Shown here in pieces: positions 41,908 to 50,784 of a stretch of DNA of 64,000 nt (position 1 is its first letter; every line of letters begins with the position of its first letter). Source of the DNA: Edaphobacter modestus (lineage in GTDB: Bacteria > Acidobacteriota > Terriglobia > Terriglobales > Acidobacteriaceae); the NCBI RefSeq assembly GCF_004217555.1, contig NZ_SHKW01000001.1:5456001-5520000 (forward strand), read 5' to 3'. The position numbers and the translations under genes are program-made. The notes below the pieces were generated by a model. The model made no database searches, had not been told where the DNA came from, and worked only from the letters and a program-made list of their open reading frames with translations.

Positions 41908-42687
41908 ATGGACATCGCCAGCATTGGTGGCATCTTAGTCGCGATCCTCGGCATCCTGGCCGGCATGATGATTGAGGGTGGAAGCATTGGCCAGATCGCT
42001 CAGCCTACAGCGGCCCTGATCGTGATCGGGGGAACGATGGGAGCGGTGATGCTGCAGTTCCCGCTAAACATCTTTCTTGCCGCGCTCAAGCGAATGATGA
42101 GGATCTTCATCTCAGGCGGAGGCGATAACGAGGAGTTCCTGCGGCAGCTGGTTCAGTTCGCCAACAAGGCACGCAAGAGCGGGATTGTCTCTCTCGACCA
42201 GGATCTTGGCTCGATCAAGGATCCGTTCTTTCGCCAGGCGCTGATGCTGGCGATCGATGGAACGGAGCCCAACGAGGTTCGCAAGATCATGCAGATGGAG
42301 CTGGACAACAAGTCGGAGATGGAGGAGAAGATTCCCCAGGTCTTCGAGGCGGCGGGCGGCTACTCGCCCACGGTTGGCATCATCGGGGCTGTGCTTGGGT
42401 TGATCCAGGTCATGCAGCACCTGGACAACATCACCGAGGTAGGTCGCGGCATCGCGGTTGCGTTCGTTGCGACGATCTACGGGGTGGCGCTGGCGAACCT
42501 TGTCTTCCTTCCGGTAGCGGGCAAGCTGAAGATCCGACACCGCGAGGAGCAGATGGCCAAGGAGATGGTCCTCGAAGGCGTCATCTCCATTCTTGAAGGT
42601 ATGAATCCGCGCATGATGGAGACGAAGCTGCGCACCTTCCTGGCCGACGGCAAGACGATCGAGCACACGGCGGAGGCTGCAGCGTGA
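41908..42687 (+). CDS. motA: Flagellar motor stator protein MotA
   Basis: Protein of 259 residues, four membrane helices. IGGILVAILGILAGMMIEGG starts helix 1, and QPTAALIVIGGTMGAVMLQF is helix 2. The cytoplasmic loop with charged residues that touch FliG (SIKDPFFRQALMLAIDGTEP) comes next; GYSPTVGIIGAVLGLIQVM and IAVAFVATIYGVALANLVFL are helices 3-4. With MotB it forms the ion-driven stator. ATG at 41908 has AGAGGAAG upstream. Its stop codon overlaps the motB start. Confidence 0.92.
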   Translation: MDIASIGGILVAILGILAGMMIEGGSIGQIAQPTAALIVIGGTMGAVMLQFPLNIFLAALKRMMRIFISGGGDNEEFLRQLVQFANKARKSGIVSLDQDLGSIKDPFFRQALMLAIDGTEPNEVRKIMQMELDNKSEMEEKIPQVFEAAGGYSPTVGIIGAVLGLIQVMQHLDNITEVGRGIAVAFVATIYGVALANLVFLPVAGKLKIRHREEQMAKEMVLEGVISILEGMNPRMMETKLRTFLADGKTIEHTAEAAA

Positions 42688-43436
42688 GCCGCAAGAAGAA
42701 ACATGAGCATGTGAATCATGAGCGCTGGCTGGTCTCCTATGCCGACTTCATCACGCTTTTGTTTGCGTTCTTCGTAGTGCTGTTCGCCTCGAGCCAGTCG
42801 GACAGGAAGAAGCAAGCGCAGGTGGCGGCCGCGATGCAGACCGCGTTTACACCGCTGGGAAGCTTTGAGGCACATGCGAAGACGCCTCCGCTGGAGCAGG
42901 CACCGAGCGCCGCAACCGTAACCCGGCCTGCGGCGCTGGCGATGCCGTTTCCACAGATAGGGCAGTTGACGCCCGAGCGGGAGATGGAGGATAGACTGAC
43001 GCGGCTGATCAAGGAGGCGGGAGCGCGGCTTCCGGCTGGCAGCGTGACCACGCGGGTGGTTCCTGAAGGTCTGGCGATCTCCTTGCATGAGATCGGCTTC
43101 TTCGCCTCCGGTTCAGCGGAGGTGCGTAACGAATCGATCCCTATCCTGACGAAGCTGGCTGAAACGATTCCCAATGCTCCGCTGCGTGTGGAAGGGCACA
43201 CGGACAATATGCCGATCCACACAGCGCAATTTTCTTCAAACTGGGAGCTTTCGACGGCGCGGGCCAGTGCGATCGCTCGTCTGCTGCTGGAGCGCGGATC
43301 GATTCGCCCGGCAAATGTCTCTGCCTCCGGTTATGCGGAGTATCATCCCGTCGCTTCGAACGCTACCGTCGAGGGACGGAGCCAGAACCGGCGCGTGGAC
43401 ATCATTCTTTTGCGAGACCGAGAAGCTTCACGATGA
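42684..43436 (+). CDS. motB: Flagellar motor stator protein MotB
   Basis: Protein of 250 residues. One N-terminal helix (VSYADFITLLFAFFVVLFAS) holds the ion-carrying Asp21; an OmpA/Pal-type peptidoglycan-binding domain follows (LRVEGHTDNMPIHTAQFSS, WELSTARASAIARLLLERG, SQNRRVDIILLRD). An Ala-rich segment near residues 70-95 links the two. GTG at 42684 overlaps the motA stop by four bases, so translation is coupled. Its 3' end overlaps a dead yjbQ gene on the other strand. Confidence 0.92.
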   Translation: MSRKKKHEHVNHERWLVSYADFITLLFAFFVVLFASSQSDRKKQAQVAAAMQTAFTPLGSFEAHAKTPPLEQAPSAATVTRPAALAMPFPQIGQLTPEREMEDRLTRLIKEAGARLPAGSVTTRVVPEGLAISLHEIGFFASGSAEVRNESIPILTKLAETIPNAPLRVEGHTDNMPIHTAQFSSNWELSTARASAIARLLLERGSIRPANVSASGYAEYHPVASNATVEGRSQNRRVDIILLRDREASR

Positions 43437-43650
43437 CCCGCTTGGAGCGCTGGCCGTCGAACTCGGCGTAAAAGATGCGCTGCCAGGTTCCCAGGTCGAG
43501 GCGCCCTTTCGTGACGGGAAGCGTCGTCTCGTGGTGCAGGAGAAGGGCTTTGAGGTGCGCGTCGGCATTGTCTTAGCCGGTGCGATGGTGCTTGTAGCCG
43601 GGCCAGCGCGGGCAAGCTTTTCAAGCCATGTGCCGATATCTTCGATGAGC
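43402..43650 (-). pseudogene. Broken YjbQ-family gene
   Basis: The minus strand reads RLIEDIGTWLEKLA, then (after a frameshift near 43605) PGYKHHRTG, a TAA at 43573-43575, and DNADAHLKALLLHHETTLPV, TKGRLDLGTWQRIFYAEFDG and KRVIVKLLG. This is the C-terminal half of the UPF0047/YjbQ family (EDNADAHLK is the core; the TAA replaces its Glu). A stop, a frameshift and the loss of the N-terminus at a junction with resolvase sequence make it dead. It overlaps the end of motB by 35 bases. Confidence 0.7.
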
Positions 43651-43869
43651 CGCGAGCGTCAGCGTGAGGGAATTGCGATCGCAAGGCTGGAAGGGAAGTA
43701 CCGCGGCAGGAAGCCGTCTCTGACACCCGCGCGGGCGGCCGAGTTGCGACGGCGAGTTGCCGATGGTAACTCGAAGGCTGCGCTTGCTCGTGAGTTCGGC
43801 ATCAGCCGAGATACGCTATATCGGTATGTTCCGGTCAAAAAGCGCCGGGCTGGGAAGCTCGCAAAATGA
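43645..43869 (+). pseudogene. Serine recombinase (resolvase) C-terminal fragment
   Basis: The frame reads SRERQREGIAIARLEGKYRG, then RKPSLTPARAAELRRRVADG and SKAALAREFGISRDTLYRYV. This is the end of a Tn3-type resolvase/invertase catalytic domain plus its helix-turn-helix DNA-binding domain. The catalytic serine part is missing. The fragment begins exactly where yjbQ similarity stops. Confidence 0.7.
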
Positions 43870-43900
43870 ATTGTATGCAGGGAATTGGAGGAGGGAAGCG

Positions 43901-44143
43901 ATGAGTGAATCGGAGATGCAAGCGGAGTTGGAGCGCCTGCGGGCTGAGAATGCCCAGCTCAAGAGCAAAGACAAGGGCGGCCTCACATTGAAGGTGAGCG
44001 AGAAAGGCGGGCTCTCTCTGTACGGCATGGGCCGGTTTCCGGTCACACTCTACAAAGAACAATGGCTGCGCATCCTGGCGTGTGCGCCGGAGATCAAGGC
44101 GTTCATCCGCGAAAATGACTCCAAGCTGACGACGAAGGAATAG
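43901..44143 (+). CDS. Small conserved hypothetical protein
   Basis: Protein of 80 residues. A short coiled start (ESEMQAELERLRAENAQLK) is followed by GLTLKVSEKGGLSLYGMGRF and PVTLYKEQWLRILA. The last segment has the look of a small beta-strand/helix domain known, from memory, in several phyla without function. GGAGGAGGG before ATG 43901 is a strong ribosome site. It appears intact inside the decay zone. Confidence 0.6.
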   Translation: MSESEMQAELERLRAENAQLKSKDKGGLTLKVSEKGGLSLYGMGRFPVTLYKEQWLRILACAPEIKAFIRENDSKLTTKE

Positions 44144-44151
44144 GGCTTTGA

Positions 44152-44290
44152 AGAAGGGGGATCCAGACCACAATTTGCTGTCCTTGCGGGAACGAGAAGA
44201 TCCTCGCCTTGGGCCTCTGCGCGACCTGCTACACGCTGAAACGGCAGGATGCCGAATATTTCGGTGGCATAAGCTGGCTCCTATCCCAAA
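44152..44290 (+). pseudogene. Zinc-ribbon start of an HNH-type protein, truncated
   Basis: The frame reads QTTICCPCGNEKILALGLCA and TCYTLKRQDAEYFGG, a double Cys-pair zinc ribbon known, from memory, at the start of small HNH-endonuclease-like proteins. No start codon lies in frame after a TGA at 44149, and the HNH part is replaced by IS6 sequence from about 44300. Confidence 0.45.
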
Positions 44291-44299
44291 GCGATTGGC

Positions 44300-44622
44300 C
44301 GGCTGCAGCCGAAGGCAAGTTGCCACAGGACACGAAGCAACGCACGTCGAAATATCTAAACAACATCTGAAGCGGACCATGGTGCACTGAAGCGAGTCAT
44401 TCGCCCCATGCGAGGCTTTCAGACAATGAAGACGTCCGCCGCTACGATGAAGAGGTTCGAGGTGATGCGGATGATCCGCCGAGGACATTGCCTCACGTGT
44501 AAGCCGCATGTCAAAGACGAGGTGCGCTTCGTAAACAAGCTGTTCGACATCTTCGTTATCGCTGTCTGATGCAAACTGTACAACGGACGAACTGCGACCA
44601 ACAGAGTTAGTGCAACAGAGCC
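44300..44622 (+). mobile_element. IS6-family right end, copy 1 (transposase tail plus terminal repeat)
   Basis: The frame reads KQRTSKYLNNI, a one-base break near 44366, then EADHGALKRVIRPMRGFQTM, FEVMRMIRRGHCLTCKPHV and KDEVRFVNKLFDIFVIAV with a stop at 44567-44569. This is the DDE-Glu region and C-terminus of an IS6 transposase. TGCAACAGAGCC at 44611-44622 is the complement of an IS6-type terminal repeat (compare IS26 GGCACTGTTGCA). Confidence 0.7.
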
Positions 44623-44784
44623 CAAGGATTTGAGGTTATGCGTATGATCCGCCGCCATCGCCTTCTCTGCAACCCTAAGGTCGCCGGCGAAATTCAATTC
44701 ATCAACAAGCGGTTCGATGTTGTTGCCTGATCTGCAACATCGGTACGAGCGAGTTGCCTCTGCGCCAGTTAATGCAACAGAGCC
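44623..44784 (+). mobile_element. IS6-family right end, copy 2, joined to copy 1
   Basis: Directly after the first repeat, the frame reads QGFEVMRMIRRHRLLCNPKV and AGEIQFINKRFDVVA with a stop at 44728-44730, then the same TGCAACAGAGCC at 44773-44784. It is a diverged second copy of the same transposase tail, so two related elements ended at this spot. Confidence 0.7.
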
Positions 44785-44938
44785 ATCTTTCTTCGTATCG
44801 CTCCTTATCCCCTCCGTTCAAAGATTTGGCCCACCCACGGAAAATAGCTTATCCCGCCACACTTCCACTGACATTTCGCACAGCAACCGCCACCATCTCG
44901 CCATTGCGGTACACTTATGGGCAATCGAGGTAACGACC

Positions 44939-45844
44939 ATGTGCAAGCCACGTCTCGCCGGGTCCCTGACGCTCCCCAGCCTCCTCATAACAACCTTCCT
45001 TCTAACCAATTCCCCGGCCATCGCTCAATCCACCCAGATCAAAGGAATCATCGACGGACGAACCGGCGCCACCATGTCCATCAAGGTAGTCGACTCCCCC
45101 GACACCACGGTTCTCCTCTCCGACACGACTAATGTGCAGGAGGTTGAAGGCGTCTTCCACGGACGCAAGAAAGACATGCCGATGACCTCTCTCATCCCCG
45201 GTCTTCCTGTTGACGTCAGCGGAAGCATGAACGCCCAGAACCAGCTCGCCGCCGACAGCGTCAAGTTCAAAGGCTCCGACCTCAAAGCCGCCATGGACGC
45301 GCAGGCAGGCCTCAAGCCCACCACACAGCAACTTCAGCAAACCCAGCAGCAGGTCGACCAGCAAAAGGCTGCTCTTCAGGCCCAACAAGCCCAGCTCACG
45401 GCCGAGCAGAAGAAGATTGCCGCCAACAAAGCCGCAATCGCCGCCGCCAACAAACGCTTCGGCGAGCTTGGTGATTACAACATCCTGGGCGAGGCCACCG
45501 TCTACTTTGCCAACGGCAAAACCACCGTCGACAGCGCAGACAAGGCAAAGCTCCTGCAGCTGGCACAGCAGGCGAAGGCAATCACGGCCTACATCCTGCA
45601 GGTGCAGGGATACGCCTCTACGGTCGGCAGCGCCGCCCTCAACCAGCGACTCAGCAGCGAGCGCGCAAACGCCGTCACTGAGATTCTCGAGCAGGATGGC
45701 AGTATTCCCCTCACCAACATGCTCGCCCCCGGTGCCATGGGTACTTCCTCCCAGGTAGATTCCGACAAAACAGCGGAAGGCCAAGCTCAGAACCGCCGCG
45801 TAGTCGTCAGAATCCTCCAGAACAAAGGCATCGCAGGGACCTAG
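44939..45844 (+). CDS. OmpA-family protein with coiled-coil middle
   Basis: Exported protein of 301 residues. A signal peptide (LTLPSLLITTFLLTNSPAIA) is followed by a beta-rich N-terminal part (IKGIIDGRTGATMSIKVVDS), then a long Gln/Ala coiled coil (QQLQQTQQQVDQQKAALQAQ and onward) and a C-terminal OmpA-like domain (GEATVYFANGKTTVDSADKA, VQGYASTVGSAALNQRLSSE, GQAQNRRVVVRIL). It probably links the outer membrane to peptidoglycan. The typical NxxL/RR pattern is present (NQRLSSERA). ATG at 44939 has GAGGTAAC ahead; the frame is open upstream. Confidence 0.85.
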   Translation: MCKPRLAGSLTLPSLLITTFLLTNSPAIAQSTQIKGIIDGRTGATMSIKVVDSPDTTVLLSDTTNVQEVEGVFHGRKKDMPMTSLIPGLPVDVSGSMNAQNQLAADSVKFKGSDLKAAMDAQAGLKPTTQQLQQTQQQVDQQKAALQAQQAQLTAEQKKIAANKAAIAAANKRFGELGDYNILGEATVYFANGKTTVDSADKAKLLQLAQQAKAITAYILQVQGYASTVGSAALNQRLSSERANAVTEILEQDGSIPLTNMLAPGAMGTSSQVDSDKTAEGQAQNRRVVVRILQNKGIAGT

Positions 45845-45851
45845 GGCCGTC

Positions 45852-45890
45852 ACAAACTGCAGCTGCATCAGACGGCTTCTAGCATCGTCG
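45852..45890 (-). repeat. 39-base duplicate of an ISNCY transposase segment
   Basis: The minus strand reads DDARSRLMQLQFV, nearly the same bases as 46893-46932 inside the larger ISNCY remnant. Only this stub is left here. Confidence 0.6.
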
Positions 45891-45914
45891 AAATCCGGCC
45901 CGCACAGCGGAGTT

Positions 45915-46269
45915 TTTCGGGCTCCATTCAACTACCGTGGTCCCGGACGCTGTCAAAGAACTGGACGGTGGCAGGAATGTTCTCGCTGATGTGGCCAAGC
46001 GGGAGACCGCGGCGAAAATCTGACCGCCTAGTCCAGTGTGTACTTTGACCGTCGGATCAAAATCGACCTGGGACGCATGGGTCGAGTATTCAGGTGCTTT
46101 CCCCCAACCGGGGCAGTCCACAAAACATGATCGACTTTTGGATGGCGTACAAACCTACACCCCATCAACAACTCGACTTTCATTGCAGCTTCGGCCTTTC
46201 CGCCACAACGACCGATAACTCACTCGGCTTTGGCTATTCGGTCCGATTCCAGGCGTTTCGATCCAGATG
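45915..46269 (+). pseudogene. Frameshifted C-terminus of an outer-membrane transporter
   Basis: Segments LSKNWTVAGMFSLMWPS, SVYFDRRIK, then WDAWVEYSGAFPQPGQ and, after another shift near 46125, MIDFWMAYKPTPHQQLDF and SLGFGYSVRFQ. Together they resemble the end of the MetA-pathway-of-phenol-degradation-type (pfam13557) outer-membrane transporter family. At least two frameshifts and no N-terminus make it dead. It begins next to the ISNCY stub. Confidence 0.5.
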
Positions 46270-46569
46270 ATGTTCCCATTTTTGGTTCTCCCCGTCGAAT
46301 GCGACTGCGAAGAACAGCCCGAAGCCAGCAGAAGATTTTTTAGTTTTTAATATACAAATCCTGTTAGCAAAAATACTGGGATTTGCGAAATGAATTTAAT
46401 AGTGACCGGGTCATGGCTTGTTCCGGAGGTAAAAGTGCAATGTCACTCCGGCGGCATTCCAGTCTGTCGGAGTACACGTAGTGCAATGCTCTCGCCGGTA
46501 ATACGTCTAACCATGGCAACGCGCCTTACCGGCCATAGAATTCCCACCGTATACCATGCCTCATTCCAC
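46270..46569. other. AT-richer gap
   Basis: A T/A-rich patch at 46330-46380 stands out from the GC-rich surroundings. No gene or RNA recognised. Confidence 0.4.
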
Positions 46570-46576
46570 GAGTGCT

Positions 46577-46990
46577 TCATGAACTCCGGTAGAAACGCAT
46601 TGCCGGCAGCGACGTCATGATTCCAGCCAACCGCAGTTCTTTGACAAGTCGACCCTGCAACGCACGATTGACACGCTCCACCCGTCCCTTAGACTGAATG
46701 GAGTTGGCACATAAGATCTCGATGTTCAGCTCTGCAAGGGCACGCCCAAACTGAGTCATACCAGGACCGCCTTTAGCCTCCCGATTGACACGGAATACGG
46801 TGTGCTTATCCGAGTAGAAAGCGACAGGAGCGCCATACGTCACAAGGTATCCGTGCAAAGATTCAAAGCAGGATTCGGTGCTTTCACTGAGAACAAACCG
46901 CAGCTGCATCAGACGGCTTGTAGCATCGTCGATGAAGACTAGCAGGGTGCAGGGTTAACCTCGATCTTCAAACCATTGGTGATCACTCCC
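46577..46990 (-). pseudogene. ISNCY-family transposase remnant (DDE core)
   Basis: The minus strand reads QIDGSDHQWFEDRG, a TAA, then PCTLLVFIDDATSRLMQLRF, VLSESTESCFESLHGYLVTY, GAPVAFYSDKHTVFRVNREA, GGPGMTQFGRALAELNIEIL and NSIQSKGRVERVNRALQGRL. This is the DDE integrase core of the ISNCY transposases, with the first Asp (IDGSDH), the second (FYSDKH) and the Glu (GRVERVNR). A stop after FEDRG and the absence of both ends make it inactive. Confidence 0.75.
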
Positions 46991-47122
46991 GTCGATCTGT
47001 CTCTGCGGAGACATGTTTCGGCCCACCGGGAATGCCGGCAAATGCCATCTCCTCGTGGTTGCTGAGTCACGTCGGAGTCCGAAGTTTTCCTCTGCGCCCC
47101 GGTCCTGCATTCAGCCGGGCTG

Positions 47123-47653
47123 TTACTTTGGCGGATAGTGCTTCAGAAGCTTCTCCATCGACTTATCCAGATTTTTCTGATTTTTCTCCTGGTTGTTGCT
47201 AGGATCAATCGTCTTCGTGGCAGTTCCGGTCCAAACGAGTTGCTTTGTGTCAGGGTCATACATATCAAGCACCAAGGATCCAATGTTGATCGTCGATTGC
47301 GTTGCTGTAGCCATGCCGCCGCCGCCCCAACGAACGCCACCCATTCCATAGGCATTCCACTGCTTTTCCTGATCGACCGCAATCTGATAACCGACGTTGA
47401 GATCAGCTTTGTTGTCGCTTGACTTGGTTAGGCCCTTCGTAGCCAGCTGCGCATCGACAGCCTGCCTTATTTCGGCGTCCATGATTTGGTTAGGGTGTGC
47501 GCCACCCTCTATGCTGATCCACTTGTAAGTGTGGTACTTTGCGAAATTAGTGCCAGGCATGAAGTTATACTTCACATCTTGTGCAATCGCGGCACTGCAA
47601 ATCAGAAGTGCGATTCCGAGAATCGTTGGGTAAATCCGAAACGTCCGGTTCAT
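47123..47653 (-). CDS. DUF4136 exported protein
   Basis: Protein of 176 residues. A signal peptide (YPTILGIALLICSAAIAQD) is followed by the DUF4136 pattern VKYNFMPGTNFAKYHTYKWI, the QIMDAEIRQAVDAQLATKGL helix, ADLNVGYQIAVDQEKQW, a Gly-rich bend and IGSLVLDMYDPDTKQLVWTG TA. The family is exported, often lipid-anchored, and of unknown function; here no lipobox Cys is seen. It appears complete. Confidence 0.85.
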   Translation of the reverse strand: MNRTFRIYPTILGIALLICSAAIAQDVKYNFMPGTNFAKYHTYKWISIEGGAHPNQIMDAEIRQAVDAQLATKGLTKSSDNKADLNVGYQIAVDQEKQWNAYGMGGVRWGGGGMATATQSTINIGSLVLDMYDPDTKQLVWTGTATKTIDPSNNQEKNQKNLDKSMEKLLKHYPPK

Positions 47654-47654
47654 G

Positions 47655-47836
47655 ATAGTCTCCCTTCATTGCTAACCAGAACAGATACACATCGTATTGC
47701 CGGGAACGGGCGAGGAACTTGGGCAAGCTTTGTCGGGATTGGAACTTGCTGCGCCTGAATACCAACCGACAGCACGGCTGGCGTCAGGAGTAGAAGAGCA
47801 GAACGCGACAACAGCGAGACCCATTCTGAACGACAT
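47655..47836 (-). pseudogene. Small exported peptide, probably frameshifted
   Basis: ATG at 47836 has a perfect AAGGAGACGAAAGT before it and starts MSFRMGLAVVA. The frame then becomes nonsense-like, while the next frame continues ALLLLTPAVLSVGIQAQQ, a natural signal-peptide end. A single shift near 47805 would give a small secreted protein. It lies directly upstream of the DUF4136 gene. Confidence 0.35.
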
Positions 47837-47871
47837 ACTTTCGTCTCCTTACGACAGAAAGCGATCAACAT

Positions 47872-48466
47872 GCGGGGGCCGTTCGAAAGCTGAGTCCGAT
47901 CGGGAACAATAGTAGAGGAAGAGATTCATTCGCTGCAACTGTCCCAAGTGACAGGTGTTGCCAAGTCAGTCCCGTATCCAAGCGATGGGGACTAACCGCT
48001 ACATCGCATCGGTCTTAGATCACGACCGAATTTGGAATGCCCCGTTTGCGATGGCAGTCTTCCGCTGGGGGTTCTGCCCGAGCCACGGTCAAAACCGGAA
48101 ATAATCCCGAGTGCCCCGCGAAGTGGTTTCGAGCAAACTTAGCATTGTCCATCTAACTGTGCAGCCGTAGCTGCGTCAGGAGCATAAATGAAAGATCCTC
48201 GCAATCAGGTTCATCGTCCAGAGAAAGAGCCGGCATAGGTGTGCAGTTCATATCGGGAGAATTGAATTGAAGAGATAGATTTGGTCACTGCCCAGAAATT
48301 GTTCAACAACGAGAGTACTGTGGGTGGGTATGCTGTGCCTAGTAAAACCACTAGTTGCTACTTCAAGGCTCCTGTATCGATATTCATAGTTCATGGTTTC
48401 CTCGGAAGATATGAACAGAACTCCATCGCAGTAACTGGAGAAATGAAACTGGATCAGCGATAGGAG
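47872..48466. other. Gap with no recognised gene
   Basis: Both strands were read; no motif, hairpin with T-run or RNA gene was recognised. Confidence 0.4.
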
Positions 48467-48825
48467 ATGACCGTGCGGCGGTTCGCGAATTGCATTTTCA
48501 CTTTAATATTGGCCGCATTGTTGATGACGATTTGGGCTTGCAAGAAGTCTGGGCAGGCGACGACTGCCGGGCCGGGCGCGGCCGCCGCCGTAGACCGGAC
48601 CGTGCTGCCGCCCCCAAACCCAGCGTTCCAGGGCAAGATCGAAGTAGCCTATAAGGATTCGAAGCCGATTTGCCGAGCCGCTGAGAGCGCCAACGGGCGC
48701 GCCCAATGTGTTGCTTATCATGAGCCACGACATCGGCTACGGCCACATGAGCGCGTTCGGCGGGCCGGCAAATACGTCGACGTTCGACCGGCTGGCGAAG
48801 CAGGGGCCGCTCTCGAACGAGGATT
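48467..48825 (+). pseudogene. Truncated, frameshifted arylsulfatase
   Basis: The frame starts with a membrane/lipoprotein-like N-terminus (CIFTLILAALLMTIWACKKS) and VDRTVLPPPNPAFQGKIEVA. Then a shift near 48670 leads to LRAPTGAPNVLLIMSHDIGY and GHMSAFGGPANTSTFDRLAK before a stop. The second part is the N-terminal metal-site region of AtsA-type sulfatases (GAPNVLLI-x-x-DDIGYG), with His in place of the first Asp. The catalytic Cys/Ser box and all that follows are missing. Confidence 0.6.
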
Positions 48826-49101
48826 GAAGCGATCAGTGGAGGACCGGGCCGCCGACAACTTCACACCTAAGGCACAGCTTGAACAACAGGTTTGTCAATA
48901 TGAATTCGGATTAGTTTCTGAAGGAACTTGTCGCGTGCGTTAGCTCGCTCGCTGCGGACATTGAACGCCTATCGGACCTCTCGATTGTGCCAACGCCGAC
49001 GTACTTCATTGAGCCCTGAGCAGGAAAGCTTGAGGTGTTACGGGATGATTGTCGGCAAACTCCGAAGTTGGACCAGCGATAGCTGGGGTGGTCCGAGCAT
49101 A

Positions 49102-49427
49102 GAGTTAATGAGATGGTCCGCCGCTTGATTCACCTGGGGTAGCAGGTTGATCGTGGTTGGCAGTTCCTGTGAAGGAGATCATCGACATGCAGATACATTT
49201 AGTTGGCATCGACCTTGGCAAGACAACCTTTCATCTTGTAGCGCTCGGCGCAGCCGGCAAGGTGCTTGTGCGGAAGAAGTTCACGCAGAAGCAGTTGCTG
49301 GCTTACACCGCGAACATGCAGACCTCTCTGATCGGGCTGGAGGCGTGCTCCGGCGCCCACTTCCTCGGCCGGGCACTGCACAAGCAGGGGCACGATGTCC
49401 GGCTGATTTCAGCCCAGTTTGTGGCAT
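49102..49427 (+). pseudogene. IS110-family left end with truncated transposase, copy 2
   Basis: From ATG 49187 the frame reads QIHLVGIDLGKTTFHLVALG, AAGKVLVRKKFTQKQLLAYT, LIGLEACSGAHFLGRALHKQ and GHDVRLISAQFV, then leaves the family. It has the first two acidic residues (GIDLG, GLEACSG) but lacks the last two and the serine domain. The leader contains the same 15 bases as 3174-3188. GAAGGAG lies before the start. Confidence 0.75.
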
Positions 49428-49941
49428 CCAGTTCGCCGACCTTCCGAAGAATCGCCAGGGGCCAACCGCCCGCGCTCCCACTTTCCCACACCACCACCAC
49501 GACGGCTTGAAGTTTCTCCACCTAAGTCTGCACACAGGGTAAGTAACGACGAAAGCACAGTCACAGCGGCGTGTCCGCAACCTGGTGTTACGAATGGTCT
49601 TCAACGACCGACGAGTTTTAAAGGACAGACACGCGCGCAACTCATCCTGGCCAGGAGAACTACTCTCCACCCAAAGGCCGAATACATTTGCGCAGACTTG
49701 TCTTCTCGACCAAACTTTTCCCTTGCAGTCGCGTGGCGGACCATACATTCGAAACAATCTCAGAATTCGAAGTTGCCGATATCCCAGTACGTCGAGGTCT
49801 ACGACTCCCCTGATCGCGCAATGGAGGTGGAGTGACCAACGCGAAAGTCCGATCAGCCCCGAAGTCGGCTTTTCGGCCAGAGCACTCTTTGAGATCTTCC
49901 CTTCCTTCCGTACTGTTCCAGATGGTTAGGATGCCCACGAA
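49428..49941. other. Gap with no recognised gene
   Basis: Sequence after the break in the IS110 transposase. No frame on either strand resembles a known family. Confidence 0.4.
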
Positions 49942-50568
49942 ATGAGACGTCTCATAATTTACCTATCCGATGCCGTTGCGTTTCTGGCTAGCCGTTTCTC
50001 CTCGACAAGTCCTTATACTCTCCTCGCCCTCGGTCCCCAAACGAACCTGGCAGAGGCGCTTGCCCAGAATCAACGCACTGTCTCCGGAATAGGGCAGATG
50101 ATCATGATGGGTGGAGCGGTCTTTGTCGAAGGTAATGTCACCGGATATCATGACAAGAAAGCCGAGTGGAACATATTTGAGGACCCCGATGCAGCCTCGT
50201 CTGTCTTTACATCGGGAATGCCTATCTCCATGGTGCCTCTTGACGCGACGCAGTTCGTCCCTATAGATCAGTCGTTTCTGGATGCAGCCAAAAAGTTCAC
50301 GAGCCCGCTGGGTCACGTTGTCTTCCAGTTGCTCCGGCTTGGCTATAAGAGCAACGATAAAAGCTACTTTGCCTGGGACCCGCTCGCTGCTGTCAGCGTA
50401 GTAGCTCCGTCGGTTGTGCAATCCCAGTCCGTAGCTATTCAGATTGTGACTTCACCACCGGAGGTGGGAAGGACAAGGGCTGATCCATCTAGCCCCAACA
50501 AAGTCATGGTGGCGACGTCAGCGAGCGCTGAAATCTTTCGCAATGCATTTCTTGACGCTTTCTCGTAG
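49942..50568 (+). pseudogene. Nucleoside hydrolase lacking its N-terminus
   Basis: Frame of 208 residues with SPYTLLALGPQTNLAEALAQ, IGQMIMMGGAVFVEGNVTGY, AEWNIFEDPDAASSVF, GMPISMVPLDATQFVP and the final FAWDPLAAVSVVAPSVV. This is the C-terminal two thirds of inosine-uridine-type nucleoside hydrolases. The N-terminal calcium-binding DTDxGxDD motif is absent, so the product cannot be active. The start at 49942 is simply the first Met after the break. Confidence 0.7.
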
Positions 50569-50709
50569 TTCGATCGTTCAAAAACTGAAGAGGCGCCGGT
50601 CACTCCAGTTCGGATCTCGCAGCAACTGGCTTGCCCGATGTTTTGTACCGGTGAGGAGTTAGTGTAGCGCGTTTATCTCTGAGTTCAGATAGCCGCCGTC
50701 CGGGGGTGT

Positions 50710-50746
50710 GGAGAAGTGGGAAGCGCGAAGCGGTTTCCACTTCTCC
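50710..50746. repeat. 13-base inverted repeat hairpin
   Basis: Arms 50710-50722 and 50734-50746 pair over 13 bases with one G-T pair and an 11-base GC loop. No T-run follows, so it is not a standard terminator. It lies just before the kinase remnant and may be a repetitive extragenic palindrome. Confidence 0.55.
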
Positions 50747-50784
50747 ATGCCCCTTGCTGGTTGCAGTCAGTCACGTTTCCGGAG

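Noticed and set aside
50624..50641. Sixteen-base match to 3160-3177 (TGGCTTGCCCGATGTT)
   Set aside because: A match of this length is expected about once by chance within 64 kb on both strands, and the flanks do not agree.
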